Below, one piece after another: positions 1 to 9,922 of a stretch of DNA of 64,000 nucleotides. Source of the stretch: Alopecurus myosuroides (lineage: Eukaryota > Streptophyta > Magnoliopsida > Poales > Poaceae); NCBI GenBank assembly GCA_028641055.1, contig CM054061.1:120905186-120969185 (forward strand). Reading direction: 5' to 3'. Position 1 is the stretch's first letter. Each line of letters begins with the position of its first letter. A program made the translations under genes and the position numbers. The notes beneath the pieces were generated by a model. The model was given only the letters and a program-made list of their open reading frames with translations, did not search any database and was not told where the DNA came from.

Positions 1-2
1 CT

Positions 3-1427
3 CGTTATGGAAATGATGGGGCTCAAAAAGTTAGATCTTGCTTCAATTGCCAAGACAAGCATCACTTCATTGCGGAGTGCCCCTGTGAGAATAGAGAGCT
101 CCATAGTGGCAAGCTCATTCGCAAGGACAAGTCCAAGGTTGAGTACAAGAAACCTCATTTCAAGAAGAAACCCTTCAACAAGAAATCTCCCACCAAGTTT
201 GTGCTCTTGACTCAAGAGGAGTATGATTCCGGGAGTGATGAAGAAGAAGAAACCACTAGTGAAATGGCCGCTCTAGCTATTGCTACCATTACATCATCTT
301 CATCCCTCTTTGAATCCCCCAATGAAGATCTTCCTCAACGCAATGCCAAGTGCTTCATGGCTAAGGCCACGGAGGTATCATCTTCTCCCAACTCTAAGAC
401 CCCTAGTGAACTAGAACATCTTGCTAGTCTTAGAGAAGAAGATGAAAGGGTCTCCTTGGACCGTTTTATGTCTAACATTCAAGGGGAGACCAAGAAGTAC
501 TTTGAGCATCTCATGAGGCAATTGGGAGAGGCACAAGAGGCCCTTGAGAAGAAAGGTGAGGTTGAGAGAAGGGATGCAGATGAAATTGCATCCCTCTCAA
601 TGACTCTTGAAGAAGAGCACGATGGTAGAATTTCTCTAGAGGATGAACTTGAATCTATTGAATTAACTCATAATGAACTTGTCTCTAAAATCACTAAGGA
701 ACGTGATCTTGCCATTGCTAAATATAAAAAGGCTAAAAAGGATAAAGTCGAGTTTGGGGTCGGTCATGGTAAACTAACCGAGGAGTTTGAAAAGCTAACC
801 AAGTCTCACAAAGCTTGGGAAAGCCAACACTCATCCCTCAAAGAGTTGCATGAACAACTTCAAACTCAACTTACTCAACCTAACAATCCTAGCACCTCTA
901 CTTATTATTGTGATCATGCAAATATTATTTAGGAAAATGCTAGGTTGAAGGATGAGCTAGCAAGGCTCAAGGGCAAAGGCCCTCAAGTTGAGAAGGCAGT
1001 GATTCCTACCCCACAAGTGGTTTCCCCTAGCTCTAATCTGGTCATTGCTAGACCACAATTGAGTGCTCCAAGGCAACAAGTGGGTAAGCAAGGTCTTGGC
1101 TATGTAGCCAAGAAGAAGAACAAGAAGAAGAAGAACCAAAATGGTGCTTCGGGTGGTATTGTGATTAGGGACAACACTACTCGTAGCACACCCGCACAAG
1201 CAAACAATGTTGCCTCGAGTAGTAGTGTCATGAGGGACAACACTACTCGTAGCACCTCCGCGGGAACTAACAATCCACACCATTTCTTATATGTTGATTA
1301 TTATGGTGTTGTGAAAGCTAAATATGTTGGTCCTATTGAGGGTTTCATTGACTATACTATTTGGGTTCCAAAGACCCTTGTTGCTAACATGAAGGGACCC
1401 ATCTCGGGTCCTAACTCTAGTCAATGA
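3..1427 (+). pseudogene. gag: Sire1 gag, C-terminal part, interrupted by a stop
   Basis: The nucleocapsid-type end of Gag is open from position 3. A CCHC zinc knuckle, C-x2-C-x4-H-x4-C, has its C, C, H and C codons at 39, 48, 63 and 78. It is followed by a lysine-rich stretch and an acidic segment (about 225-255). From about 430 to 870 there is a long heptad-rich charged helix typical of the Sirevirus Gag coiled coil, a region reported in this lineage to contact LC8-type dynein light chain proteins (family knowledge). A TAG at 930-932 interrupts the frame, but the same frame continues with ENARLKDELARL to a TGA at 1425. The protease then resumes in another frame, so a frameshift lies near 1415-1432. 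The tail holds a lysine run and two near-identical DNTTRST segments. Confidence 0.85.
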
Positions 1428-1431
1428 TCTC

Positions 1432-4400
1432 TTGCAGGGCTATGCTTCCGGTGGGACTAGATGGATACTTGATAGTGGATGCACTAAGCATATGACCGGA
1501 AGCAAAGAACTAGTGACGGAGTTGCGGCCAAATGACATCCAAGCAACCGTCACTTATGGAGACTCGTCCTTTTCTAAGGTATCCGGGTTTGGCAAGGTTG
1601 TGGTGGCTCCCGATATCACTATCGTGAACGTCATGCTTGTCGAATCCCTTGGTTACAATTTACTTTCCTTCCGCTCTCTTGGAAAGATGGGTTTTTCCGT
1701 CTTTTTCGATGGTGATATTGTGGTCCTTTTGAGGAGCAAGACTCTTGACGTCGCTCACGTGGGACATGTTGAAAATGAGTTGTTCGTGGTGGACTTTTCA
1801 AAGTCAACCAACTCTCAAGCAATGTGTATTTTCGGGAAGGCGGACATGGGATGGTTGTGGCATCGCCGCTTGTCCCATGTCAACATGAGAACTTTGCAAA
1901 GTCTTCACAAAGGTGGCCTTATTATTGGACTAAAATAAAATGTTTCCTTTTCAAAGGATCGCGTTTGTAGGTCGTGTGTTGAAGGAAAGATGCATGACAA
2001 GGTGCACAAGGCCAAGACTATTATTTCATCAAAGAGGATCTTGGAGCTTCTCCATGTTGATCTCTTTGGTGCCGTGCCCGAGGCAAGTCTTGGCGGCAAA
2101 AAGTATTGCTTGGTGATTGTCGGTGATTATTCAAGATACACTTGGGTTTATTTCTTCAAGTGCAAGAGTGATACTCAACAAACCATCATCAACTTCTCCA
2201 ACCAAGTGCAACGTCAACACAATGTGCAAATCATGGCTATAAGGAGTGATAATGGTTTGGAGTTCAAGAACTATACATTGAATGAATTCCTTAGTGAAGA
2301 GGGCATTCGTCATCAATACTCTGCCACTTACACTCCTCAACAAAATGGTGTTGCCGAAAGGAAGAATCACACTCTCTTGGATATGGCAAGGACCATGTTG
2401 GCGGAGTACACTTCTCCCCAATATTTATGGGCCGAGGCCATATCCACCGCATGCCACTCCTCCAACCGCCTCTACATCCGCAAAGGCTTGGACAAGACTC
2501 CATATGAGATCCTCACCGGCAACAAGCCCAACGTCTCCTACTTCCGTGTATTCGGTTGTAAGTGCTTCTATTTGATCAAGGGTGTTAGGTTTTCTAAATT
2601 TCAATCCAAAACTATTGAGGGTATATTCGTTGGCTACGGTGCCGAATCCCACACTTATAGAGTCTATGACAAAGCCTCATGGATTGTCATAGAATCTTGT
2701 AGTGTGGCTTTCGAGGAAAATGATGGCTCCCAAGTGGCGCAATTTCATGTTTCTAATGTAGATGTTGAAATACCTCAAGAAGCCATAAGAAGGATGGGTG
2801 TGGGACTTTTCCGCCCCATTGAGGGACACCTTATGGCGACTCGAGAAGGACTATGCTCTACACAAGTGGAGCCCTCCTCTACAATAGAAGAACAAGCCAA
2901 GGAGCCAACTATTACACCTAACCAAGAACATGTTCAAGACCCTCCTCTCATTGACCAAGTGACTCCGCAAGTCGTACCCACTCCTCTCACTAATGCGAGT
3001 CAAGGTCAAGGCCAAGATCAACCATCCTCTTCATCCTCTCGTCAATTTGAAGCAAGTGTTGAAGATATTGTTGTTGTTGATGATGATGATGATGATCAAG
3101 TCCAAGTTGGTCAAGATGGGGACCCAGATGATCAAGTGATCCCTCCTCGCAATAATGAGGAGATCGAAGCCCGTCGCTTCAAAAGGATAAGAAGAGCATT
3201 GAAGCATATTGATGCCCAAGACAACAAGGTCTTGGAGGATATTCAAGATAGAAGATCCACAAGAAAGGAATTGGCAAACTTTAGTGAGCATCAAGCTCAT
3301 ATCTCTATGGTGGAACCGAAGAAAGTTTTTGAAGCTCTTGAGGACTCCGATTGGGTTGAAGCAATGCATGATGAGCTCAATAACTTTGAGCACAACAAAG
3401 TTTGGAGATTAGTTGAGAAGCCCAAAGATTGCCACAATGTTATTGGCACTAAGTGGATTTTCAAGAACAAGCAAGATGAGCATGGAATTGTCATAAGGAA
3501 CAAGGCTAGATTGGTTGCTCAAGGCTACACTCAAGTTGAAGGAATTGACTTTGATGAAACCTACGCACCCGTGGCTCGCCTTGAGTCCGTCCGTATCCTC
3601 CTTGCTTATGCTTATTCTCACAATTTCAAATTGCAACAAATGGATGTGAAAAGTGCTTTCTTGAACGGTCCACTCAAAGAGGAAGTATATGTGAAGCAAC
3701 CTCCCGGGTTCGAGAATCTTAACTTTCATAACCATGTCTACAAACTTGACAAAGCTCTCTATGGTCTCAAACAAGCACCTCGTGCTTGGTACGAGCACCT
3801 TAGAGAATTGTTAGATGACCGTGGTTTCGAAGTTGGGAAGATCGACCCCACTCTCTTCACCAAGAGAGTAAAAGGAGGGCTTTTCATATGCCAACTCTAT
3901 GTGGACGATATTATCTTTGGCTCAACTAACCAAGCTTTCAATAATGAGTTCTCTAAGCTTATGGCTGACAGGTTCGAGATGTCTATGATGGGAGAGCTTA
4001 AATTCTTCCTTGGCTTTGAGATCAAGCAATTGGCCCGTGGGACTTTCATTTCTCAAGCCAAGTATACCCAAGACATGATCAAGAGGTTTAACTTCCAAGA
4101 TGCTAAGATCAAGACTTCCCCTATGCAAGTCAAGTGTCACCTATCATGTAATCCAAAGGGGAGTAAGGATGTGGATCAAAAGTTATATCGTTCTATGATT
4201 GGTTCTTTGCTCTATCTTTGTGCATCTAGGCCCGATATAGTTTTGAGTGTAGGTGTGTGTGCAAGGTATCAAGCGTCCCCTAAGGATAGCCATTTGATGG
4301 CGGTCCATAGGATCTTTCGTTATTTGGTTCATACCCCAAGATTTTGTTTGTGGTACCCAAAGGGGGCACAATTTTCTCTCAATGGCTACACGGATTCCGA

Positions 4401-4844
4401 TTGGGCGGGTGATCAAGATGATAGGAAGTATACTTCCGGGGCTTGCCAATTTCTTGGTAGGTCCCTAGTGAGTTGGTCCTCCAAGAAGCAAAAATGCATA
4501 TCACTCTCCACCGCCGAAGCCGAGTATGCTGCCGCCGCAAGTGCTTGCACTCAGTTGTTATGGATGAGGCAAACTCTTAAGGAATATGGAGTTCATTTGA
4601 ATAAAGTGCCTCTTTTGTGTGACAATGAAAGTGCCATCAAGATTGCATACAATCCGGTGCAACATAGCACATTGAGATTTGCCACCACTTCATCCGTGAC
4701 CATGTGGCAAGAGGGGATATTGCACTATCTTATGTGCCCACCAAGGACAATCTTGCGGATATTTTCACGAAGCCACTTGATGATGCAAGATTATTGTTCT
4801 TTAGGAATGAACTAAATGTGATTGATTCAAGGAGTTTGACTTGA
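1432..4844 (+). pseudogene. pol: Sire1 pol: protease, integrase, RT, RNase H with one stop and one frameshift
   Basis: The protease has the catalytic DSG at 1471-1479 (ILDSGCTKHMTG). The GAG-pre-integrase H-x4-H (LWHRRLSH) and C-x2-C (VCRSC) form the integrase zinc finger and flank an in-frame TAA at 1936-1938. The integrase core shows D (HVDLFG), D (RSDNGLEF) and E (NGVAERKN). RT has the copia signature WIFKNK, the conserved [15 protein letters not shown] and [10 protein letters not shown] with YVDD at 3898-3909. RNase H contains YTDSDWAGD and STAEAEYAA. Near 4660-4670 a short deletion shifts the frame. The normal C-terminal segment (HHFIRDHV, then [17 protein letters not shown]) continues in the new frame to TGA at 4842. 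An acidic, low-complexity linker at 2860-3150 separates integrase and RT. The copy is defective but well preserved. Confidence 0.93.
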
Positions 4845-5315
4845 AGATCTTGCACACACACCCCTATAGATGAAACGTATTCGAGTTTAGATGTAGGCAT
4901 GTACATAGGGGGAGTGTTATCCTAACACATTGGTTCTCCCTCCCCCCATTATGCCCAAAGCAAAAAAAAATCATTGTTATCTCTCTTTTTCTAATGTTGA
5001 ATTGTGAGCTTCAATGTTGAGTAATGGCAATGCCCCCAAGATATATCTTCGCGGTTGCATACCATGAACTCTTACATGGTGGCCTAGGCCACCAACCTCT
5101 TCTTTGAAGAGTTGGTTCTTATTTGTGGGTTTTTGGCATTTTTGGAGGATGTACTCAAAATTTTCTATTCTTGTGTTTCCTCGGTGTTCTTGAGTACAAG
5201 TTCCCTCCCTGTTGATGCTCTTATCTTTCTCTTTCCAAAACCTACCTTTAAAACAAGTTTTATTGACTCTTGCATCTCATGTTCTCTTTGGGGAGGTTTT
5301 TCTGGCAAAGGTGCG
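4845..5315 (+). other. Sire1 pol-to-promoter spacer with an internal AGGGGGA tract
   Basis: No coding sequence was recognised. A polypurine-tract-like AGGGGGAG lies at 4907-4914, followed by a C-rich stretch and a run of A. The remainder is unremarkable T-rich sequence leading into the palindrome array. The tract sits far from the LTR, in keeping with Sireviruses carrying repeated PPT copies. Confidence 0.6.
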
Positions 5316-5408
5316 GAGACTCCGGTCTACCACACCGGAGACTCCGGCCAGTCCGGAGACTCTGGTGTTAAGACCGGAGACTCCGGTGTGTGGTTCGCAG
5401 TATATAAT
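5316..5408 (+). promoter_or_regulatory. Candidate internal promoter: CCGGAGACTCCGG palindrome array plus TATA box
   Basis: Four copies of a palindrome of the CCGGAGACTCCGG type, exact or with one change, lie between about 5316 and 5391. They are followed immediately by TATATAAT at 5401-5408. The LTR of the same element has the same arrangement: a palindrome array at 18939-19315, then TATAAATA at 19355. The spacing to the first good ATG (5574) allows a 5' UTR of about 130-140 nt. It is inferred to be the promoter of the extra ORF downstream. No transcript evidence is available here. Confidence 0.55.
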
Positions 5409-5573
5409 CTAGGGGCTGAGGGAAGTTAGGGTTTCATTCCCCACTTCCCCCATGCCCCCCCCCAACGACTTCCTGCGCCGCCGCCATCGCCAGGAGCACC
5501 TCCCCGGCCGTTTCCCAGCGCCGGGAACCATCTCCCCCGCCTCCCCTTGCCTCTCCCATCTGTGGGAGGCACA

Positions 5574-7608
5574 ATGACCGACCAGGATGACAAGGGTACC
5601 ACTTCTCCACTCCGTTTTGATTGTTCTTGATCTAGATCTAAGGGTCTAGGTAGTTTTTTTTGGAGAAGTTGCACCTGCTGTTGGTAGCATCACCTTGGCT
5701 AGTTGAACCAGTGTAGGAACTTCTAGAATCATCTGTAGAAACACTTGTGTTAGATTCACATCCTCAGTTGATGACCAGTCCGGAGACTCCGGTGTGCCAG
5801 GCCGGAGACTCCGATGTCAGTCCGGAGACTCCGGTCTGCCAGACCGGAGACTCTGGTGTGAATCTTCCAGAACTGTTCTCAAATGCTTCTGTCTTGTTCC
5901 TGCACTACTTTTGGACATGAATGCTCATATTGTTCTCTCTGTTGTGGTGTTTCTGGTTTTGTGTATGCTTTCAGGAAAAAGGGTGAAGTCAAAGTCCTCA
6001 AACCCCAACAAGTGTGCCTACCGTGCTCACACCCGCAACTACCTTGTCACCGATGAAGCCACGGGTCTATATGGTCAGAAGAACACCTTTGAGAATGAGA
6101 TGCGTCAGAAAAAGAAGCATGAGGCTAGGCTGAAGTCCGAAGTGGCGAAGAAGGCCAGGTTTGACAGGATCACCTCTGTGGCCTCCATGAGCAAGAAGGA
6201 GTACAGGATCATGCGGGCTCGTCCTTTCTTCACTATGGCCCGCACTGCTGAGTCTGCTTATTATTGGAGGAGGGAGTCTGAGTTGATCATGTAGGAGATT
6301 TACACCCAGTTCAAGCAGCCCGTTTGTCCGCAGAAAGTTCTGGACTTAGAGGCTCTCGGCAGTTCTCAGTACTTTGAAGAGGCTATCTGGATCACGAGGA
6401 AACTGGGCCTTGAGCATCTTGTGGGCATTAAGCAGAACTACAATGCCTATATGATTCAGCAGTTCTTTTCCACTGTCACTTTTGATGAAGATGATGCTGT
6501 CACTTTGAGGTGGATGTCTGGGACTATTGAGTGTGAGTCCTCTATGAGACGCTTTGCTGAGCTTCTTGACTATCCTTGGGGAGAAGGGAGTGGCCACCGC
6601 ATGCACATGCACGGAGTGGATTATGACAAGAAGCGCATGGCTCCGATGTATGAGAAGCTCTCCAGCACCGGCACTGCTAAGGATCTCAGGAGGGTATACA
6701 ACATCTGTCTTCGCCTCTTTCGTTGCAACATTGCTCCCAAGGCCGGGAATGTAGATGTTATTCATGGAGGACTTGTGAACCTTCTCTACCAGGCCTTCTA
6801 GTGTCACCTTGCTGGCCCTCATGGAGAGGGTTTCGAGATTGATGTTATGCACTTCATCAAGGAGGAGATATACTCATTTATGATCGAGATCAAGAAAGTG
6901 CCCGTGTATGCTCCTTATGTGATGAGACTCATCCTTTATCAGCTTCCTGGTTTGGCTACCGAGACTGAGCACCCTGTGGGCTCTCTCCAGATTCTGTCCT
7001 CTCACCTTCCTGATGGTGACACTCACATGGGGGACGCTGAGGCGCCTCCTCGATCTAGGAGGAAGAATGCTGATCCTCCCACTCGCCGCTCTAGCAGGGA
7101 GGAGACTCAGGATGAGATGAAGAAGCTTACTTGGTTCCAGCGTAAGATTTTGTGCATGACTGTCGCGGTTCACAAGGAGAACCATGTGGCCTATAAGGAG
7201 AGGCGTGAGCTGAAGAAGATGATCTCCAAGCTGCATGACCATGCTGGACTTGGAGCTACTCCTCCTATGGGTACCCCTCCCACTACTCCACCCACTCCTC
7301 CCACCGCTTCTGTGACTATGTCATATGAGGAGTGGAACACTGATCAGTTTCCGTGGGGTGACTTTGAGGATATCACCTCGGCTCCTTCTTCCTCGACCCA
7401 CCGTGCTAGGGCTCCTGAGCGTGAGGAAGAACATGTTGATGATCAGCCTGAGGATGATGATGAGGACCTTGGGTTCTTCAACTCTAGTTCTGATGCTGAG
7501 GATGATGATGAGGGAAATGATGAGGGATATGAAGGTGATGATGATGAGGATGAGGAGGCCATGGACCCGGTGGATGATGAATACGATGACTACGAGGACG
7601 ATGACTGA
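5574..7608 (+). pseudogene. Sire1 extra ('env-like') ORF downstream of pol, two exons, two nonsense codons
   Basis: Exon 1 runs from ATG at 5574 to 5595 and ends at a canonical GT (5596). Exon 2 starts after TTTCAG at 5975 and joins in frame to a single frame that runs to TGA at 7606-7608, about 550 codons. In-frame TAGs at 6292 and 6799 interrupt it. The N-terminal third is basic (KRVKSKSSNPNK). The middle is a predicted globular domain resembling 'putative plant transposon protein' domains. A proline-rich linker (about 7255-7310) leads to a very acidic D/E tail (7430-7605). A homologous frame occurs in Sire2 (37269-38504 and 50971-51104, minus). No signal peptide or membrane segment is visible in the spliced product, so 'env-like' is only the conventional name for ORFs at this place in Sireviruses. 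Function unknown. Confidence 0.7.
5778..5860 (+). repeat. Second palindrome array inside the extra-ORF intron
   Basis: Four units of the CCGGAGACTCCGG type, exact or one-off, occur here with GTGTGCCAG or GTCTGCCAG spacers. They lie within the inferred intron 5596-5974. The motif and spacer style match the LTR arrays of the same element. Confidence 0.75.
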
Positions 7609-8043
7609 GCCCTTGGATCGTGTAGTGCTCTTTGCCCTTTTGGTGTCTCGATGCCAAAGGGGGAGAAGTAGCTTTGTCTTCTCCACTTTGCATGGGTTGC
7701 TTTGCTTTATTTGCTTCGGAACACAAGTCTTTGAACTTGATTTGCCTTTTATGGCTTGTGTTCCCGTTATCTTAGTCGCTTTACTTTATTAGTGAACAAT
7801 GGTTGTGTTTTATGTGTGAGACCTCGTGGTGAAGCTATCATTTTATATTATTATTCATTGTGCTTTATCTATTGTCTCTCTACATGTTTGTATTATTGTT
7901 CACTAATGGTTGCTCTAGAGGGCTTTGTTTGTAAAATATAGGGGGAGCTCACTTTGTGAGTGCTCTATCTTTTTCAAACATAGCCTAGCTGTGATTTTAT
8001 TGCAAATATGTGTGTTGTCATCAAACACCAAAAAGGGGGAGAT
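7609..8043 (+). promoter_or_regulatory. Sire1 3' untranslated region with three further polypurine tracts
   Basis: After the extra ORF, AAAGGGGGA occurs at 7656-7664, ATAGGGGGA at 7938-7946 and AAAAAGGGGGA at 8030-8040. The last is three bases from the LTR start (TG at 8044) and is the expected plus-strand primer. Serial PPT copies are a Sirevirus character. The remaining sequence is T-rich and has no ORF of note. Confidence 0.8.
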
Positions 8044-8261
8044 TGAAAGTGCAAACACGCTTAAATCATCTTGTTTTGGTGTTTGTTAACAACACATGTA
8101 TTGTTAAGGGTGTTGATGTATTTCAGGGCTAAATCAACATATTTGATATGGTGGTGTGATGTTGCAAAAAGGAGCAAGTCGTCAGGAGTTCTGGCTGCTG
8201 GAGTTTTTCTCCAGGCCGGAGTCTCCGGTCTCCCAGACCGGAGTCTCCGGTGTGGAGATTT
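8044..8261 (+). repeat. Sire1 3' LTR, first segment
   Basis: It starts TGAAAGTGCAAACACG directly behind the PPT. It contains two CCGGAGTCTCCGG palindromes (about 8217-8252) and ends at the GATTT target-site copy (8257-8261) of the Tat-A insertion. It continues at 18894 after the inserted element. Confidence 0.92.
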
Positions 8262-8734
8262 TGTCGTGGGATAATCACGGCAGACGTTACCGGGGGTAAC
8301 TTATCTTGGGGCAAGACGACACTGGTGTTTGGGAGAGGGTTTAGCTCAGAGGAAAACATGATGATATGCGATCTGGTGGCCGGCAAGCAAGTCACCGGGT
8401 CTCCGATCTCGATATATTAATCTCAACTCTCGTGTTACACTGGATACTCGATACCTAGCGATATTGCTCGAACTCTTGGCCCCTGAACCTAACCTAGGGG
8501 CCGGCTTATAAAGCATCCGGATCCCTGGCCTGTTCTCCAAGGCGTACCCTGAGTCCTACCCGGACACTGCTTACAAAACCCTAAGCTTTCTTACCGGAAC
8601 CCACAATCCGGGTTACCAGGCCTACGATTTTGGGCCTTCTAGAAGCTCCTTTATCCTAACCGGATCTTTACGCAGCATCCTTTGGGCCGAGTTACACCTT
8701 GGCGTTGGGCTACCGGGTTATCATCCCTCCATCA
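8262..8734 (-). repeat. Tat-A 3' LTR
   Basis: It has TG...CA ends when read on the minus strand (TGATGGAGGG ... CCCACGACA). It matches 18416-18888 at all but four positions, with no length difference. Confidence 0.95.
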
Positions 8735-9122
8735 GTAGTCCCCAGAATAGCCTGGGCTTCACGGGATCCTCCTTGAAGCGCTTGCTATTCCCTGTAAAAA
8801 TATCAAACATACAAGTCCATAGAGGCCGGGCTAAGGTGCTTTGATAAATAGCCAGGCCTAACTCCAAGGTGGCCATGTAATAACCCGGCTTTCTCTAGGT
8901 CCTTCTTTACTTTTTCCGGGTCAACGCCCTGATAAGAATGTCAAAGATCCGGCTTACTTTACTCGATAATTGATCCTGATATCGCGGAGAAGATCTCCTC
9001 CTTATCTCTGTCCGGATATCTCGTCCAGCACTTAAAGCATATCTCACCAAATCCAGGTAGGTATCCGTTATTCCGAAATCTCCGGCTCCCGCCCGTTGGA
9101 CTAGGTTTATCCGCCCGCACCT
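8735..9122 (-). other. Tat-A PPT and spacer between the 3' LTR and the antisense promoter
   Basis: On the minus strand the purine-rich GGGGACTAC abuts the LTR start (about 8735-8750), the expected polypurine tract. The rest has no recognised coding content. It is homologous to 63452-63823 of Tat-D. Confidence 0.7.
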
Positions 9123-9922
9123 TATAAATAGGTGCCCAGGAGATAACCTAACCCTCCAACGGTTCATTCCAGCTCCTCCTCTTTCCTCATCTCTCGTGCT
9201 TGCGCAACACCACCACGAGAACCTCAAGCCCCCCACCGGAGCAAAACCGCCACCGGCTACGTTCATCTTCGAGCCGCTCCGCGCCGCCGCCGAGCTCCGC
9301 CGCCACACCCTCGTCTGGCCCGCCGGGAGTTGCGAAGGGACATTTAGACTGCGCTATTCGCCACCGTCGCGTGCTACTCCAATCCCCTCCAGTAAGTTCC
9401 TTGTATCCATCAATTCAACCTCGCAATTTATCGATTTACTCTAGATTGGATCTAGGTCAACCCGCGGGCAATTTTTCTTGTCGCGCCGGATTAGGTCACT
9501 TAGATGCTTGCTAATTCCTCCAATAGCTTGATTGACGGTCACACACCACTCTCCTATCATCATTAACCATTAATTTCTCCGTAGAATCGCCCGCAAGTTT
9601 TCCAATCTAGATCCATTTCGTCCCAATTTTCCGCGCATGTCATTGACACCCGGAAAATCCTCTTCTTCCGGTTCTTTTGCTTGCAGTAGATACATGGGCA
9701 ATCATCCGTCTTCCTCAAACACCTTTGAATACGTAAGTACCCCATAGTTTGTATAATGATGCTTGATACCCGGATAACTTGTAACCTTGCCTTCTAGAAT
9801 GACACCCGGATAATTCTTAACTTCCATGCTTTCTTGATACCACTCGCAAATACTCGGATAGCTCATGGTTTCCGAGTCTTACTTCTTGCACCTTTTTGCC
9901 TTGTGTTTTGCAGGTTGATCCC
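9123..9922 (+). promoter_or_regulatory. Promoter, 5' UTR exon and first intron of the Tat-A antisense gene
   Basis: TATAAATA at 9123-9130 is the TATA box. The same element is found at the same place in Tat-D (63444-63451, complementary strand) and as TATAAAT in Tat-C (39435-39441). A C-rich leader exon ends at a canonical donor, GTAAGT at 9392. The acceptor TTTTGCAG ends at 9913, ten bases before the ATG at 9923. The promoter lies in the internal region of the retrotransposon, not in the LTR, and fires opposite to the element. Confidence 0.72.

Noticed and set aside
5316..5391. Regular CCGGAG repeats as a CRISPR-like array
   Set aside because: Units are 13-bp palindromes with irregular short spacers in a eukaryotic retrotransposon LTR and promoter. 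No cas genes are present.
5794..5974. Hydrophobic stretch (IVLSVVVFLVLCML) at the start of the Sire1 extra ORF as an envelope signal peptide or membrane anchor
   Set aside because: It ends exactly at a TTTCAG acceptor and lies in the inferred intron 5596-5974, so it would be removed from the mRNA. Sire2 gives no support for it.
7430..7605. GAT/GAG-rich block as a simple microsatellite
   Set aside because: It is in frame, ends at the stop codon, and a corresponding acidic tail occurs in Sire2, so it is coding low complexity.
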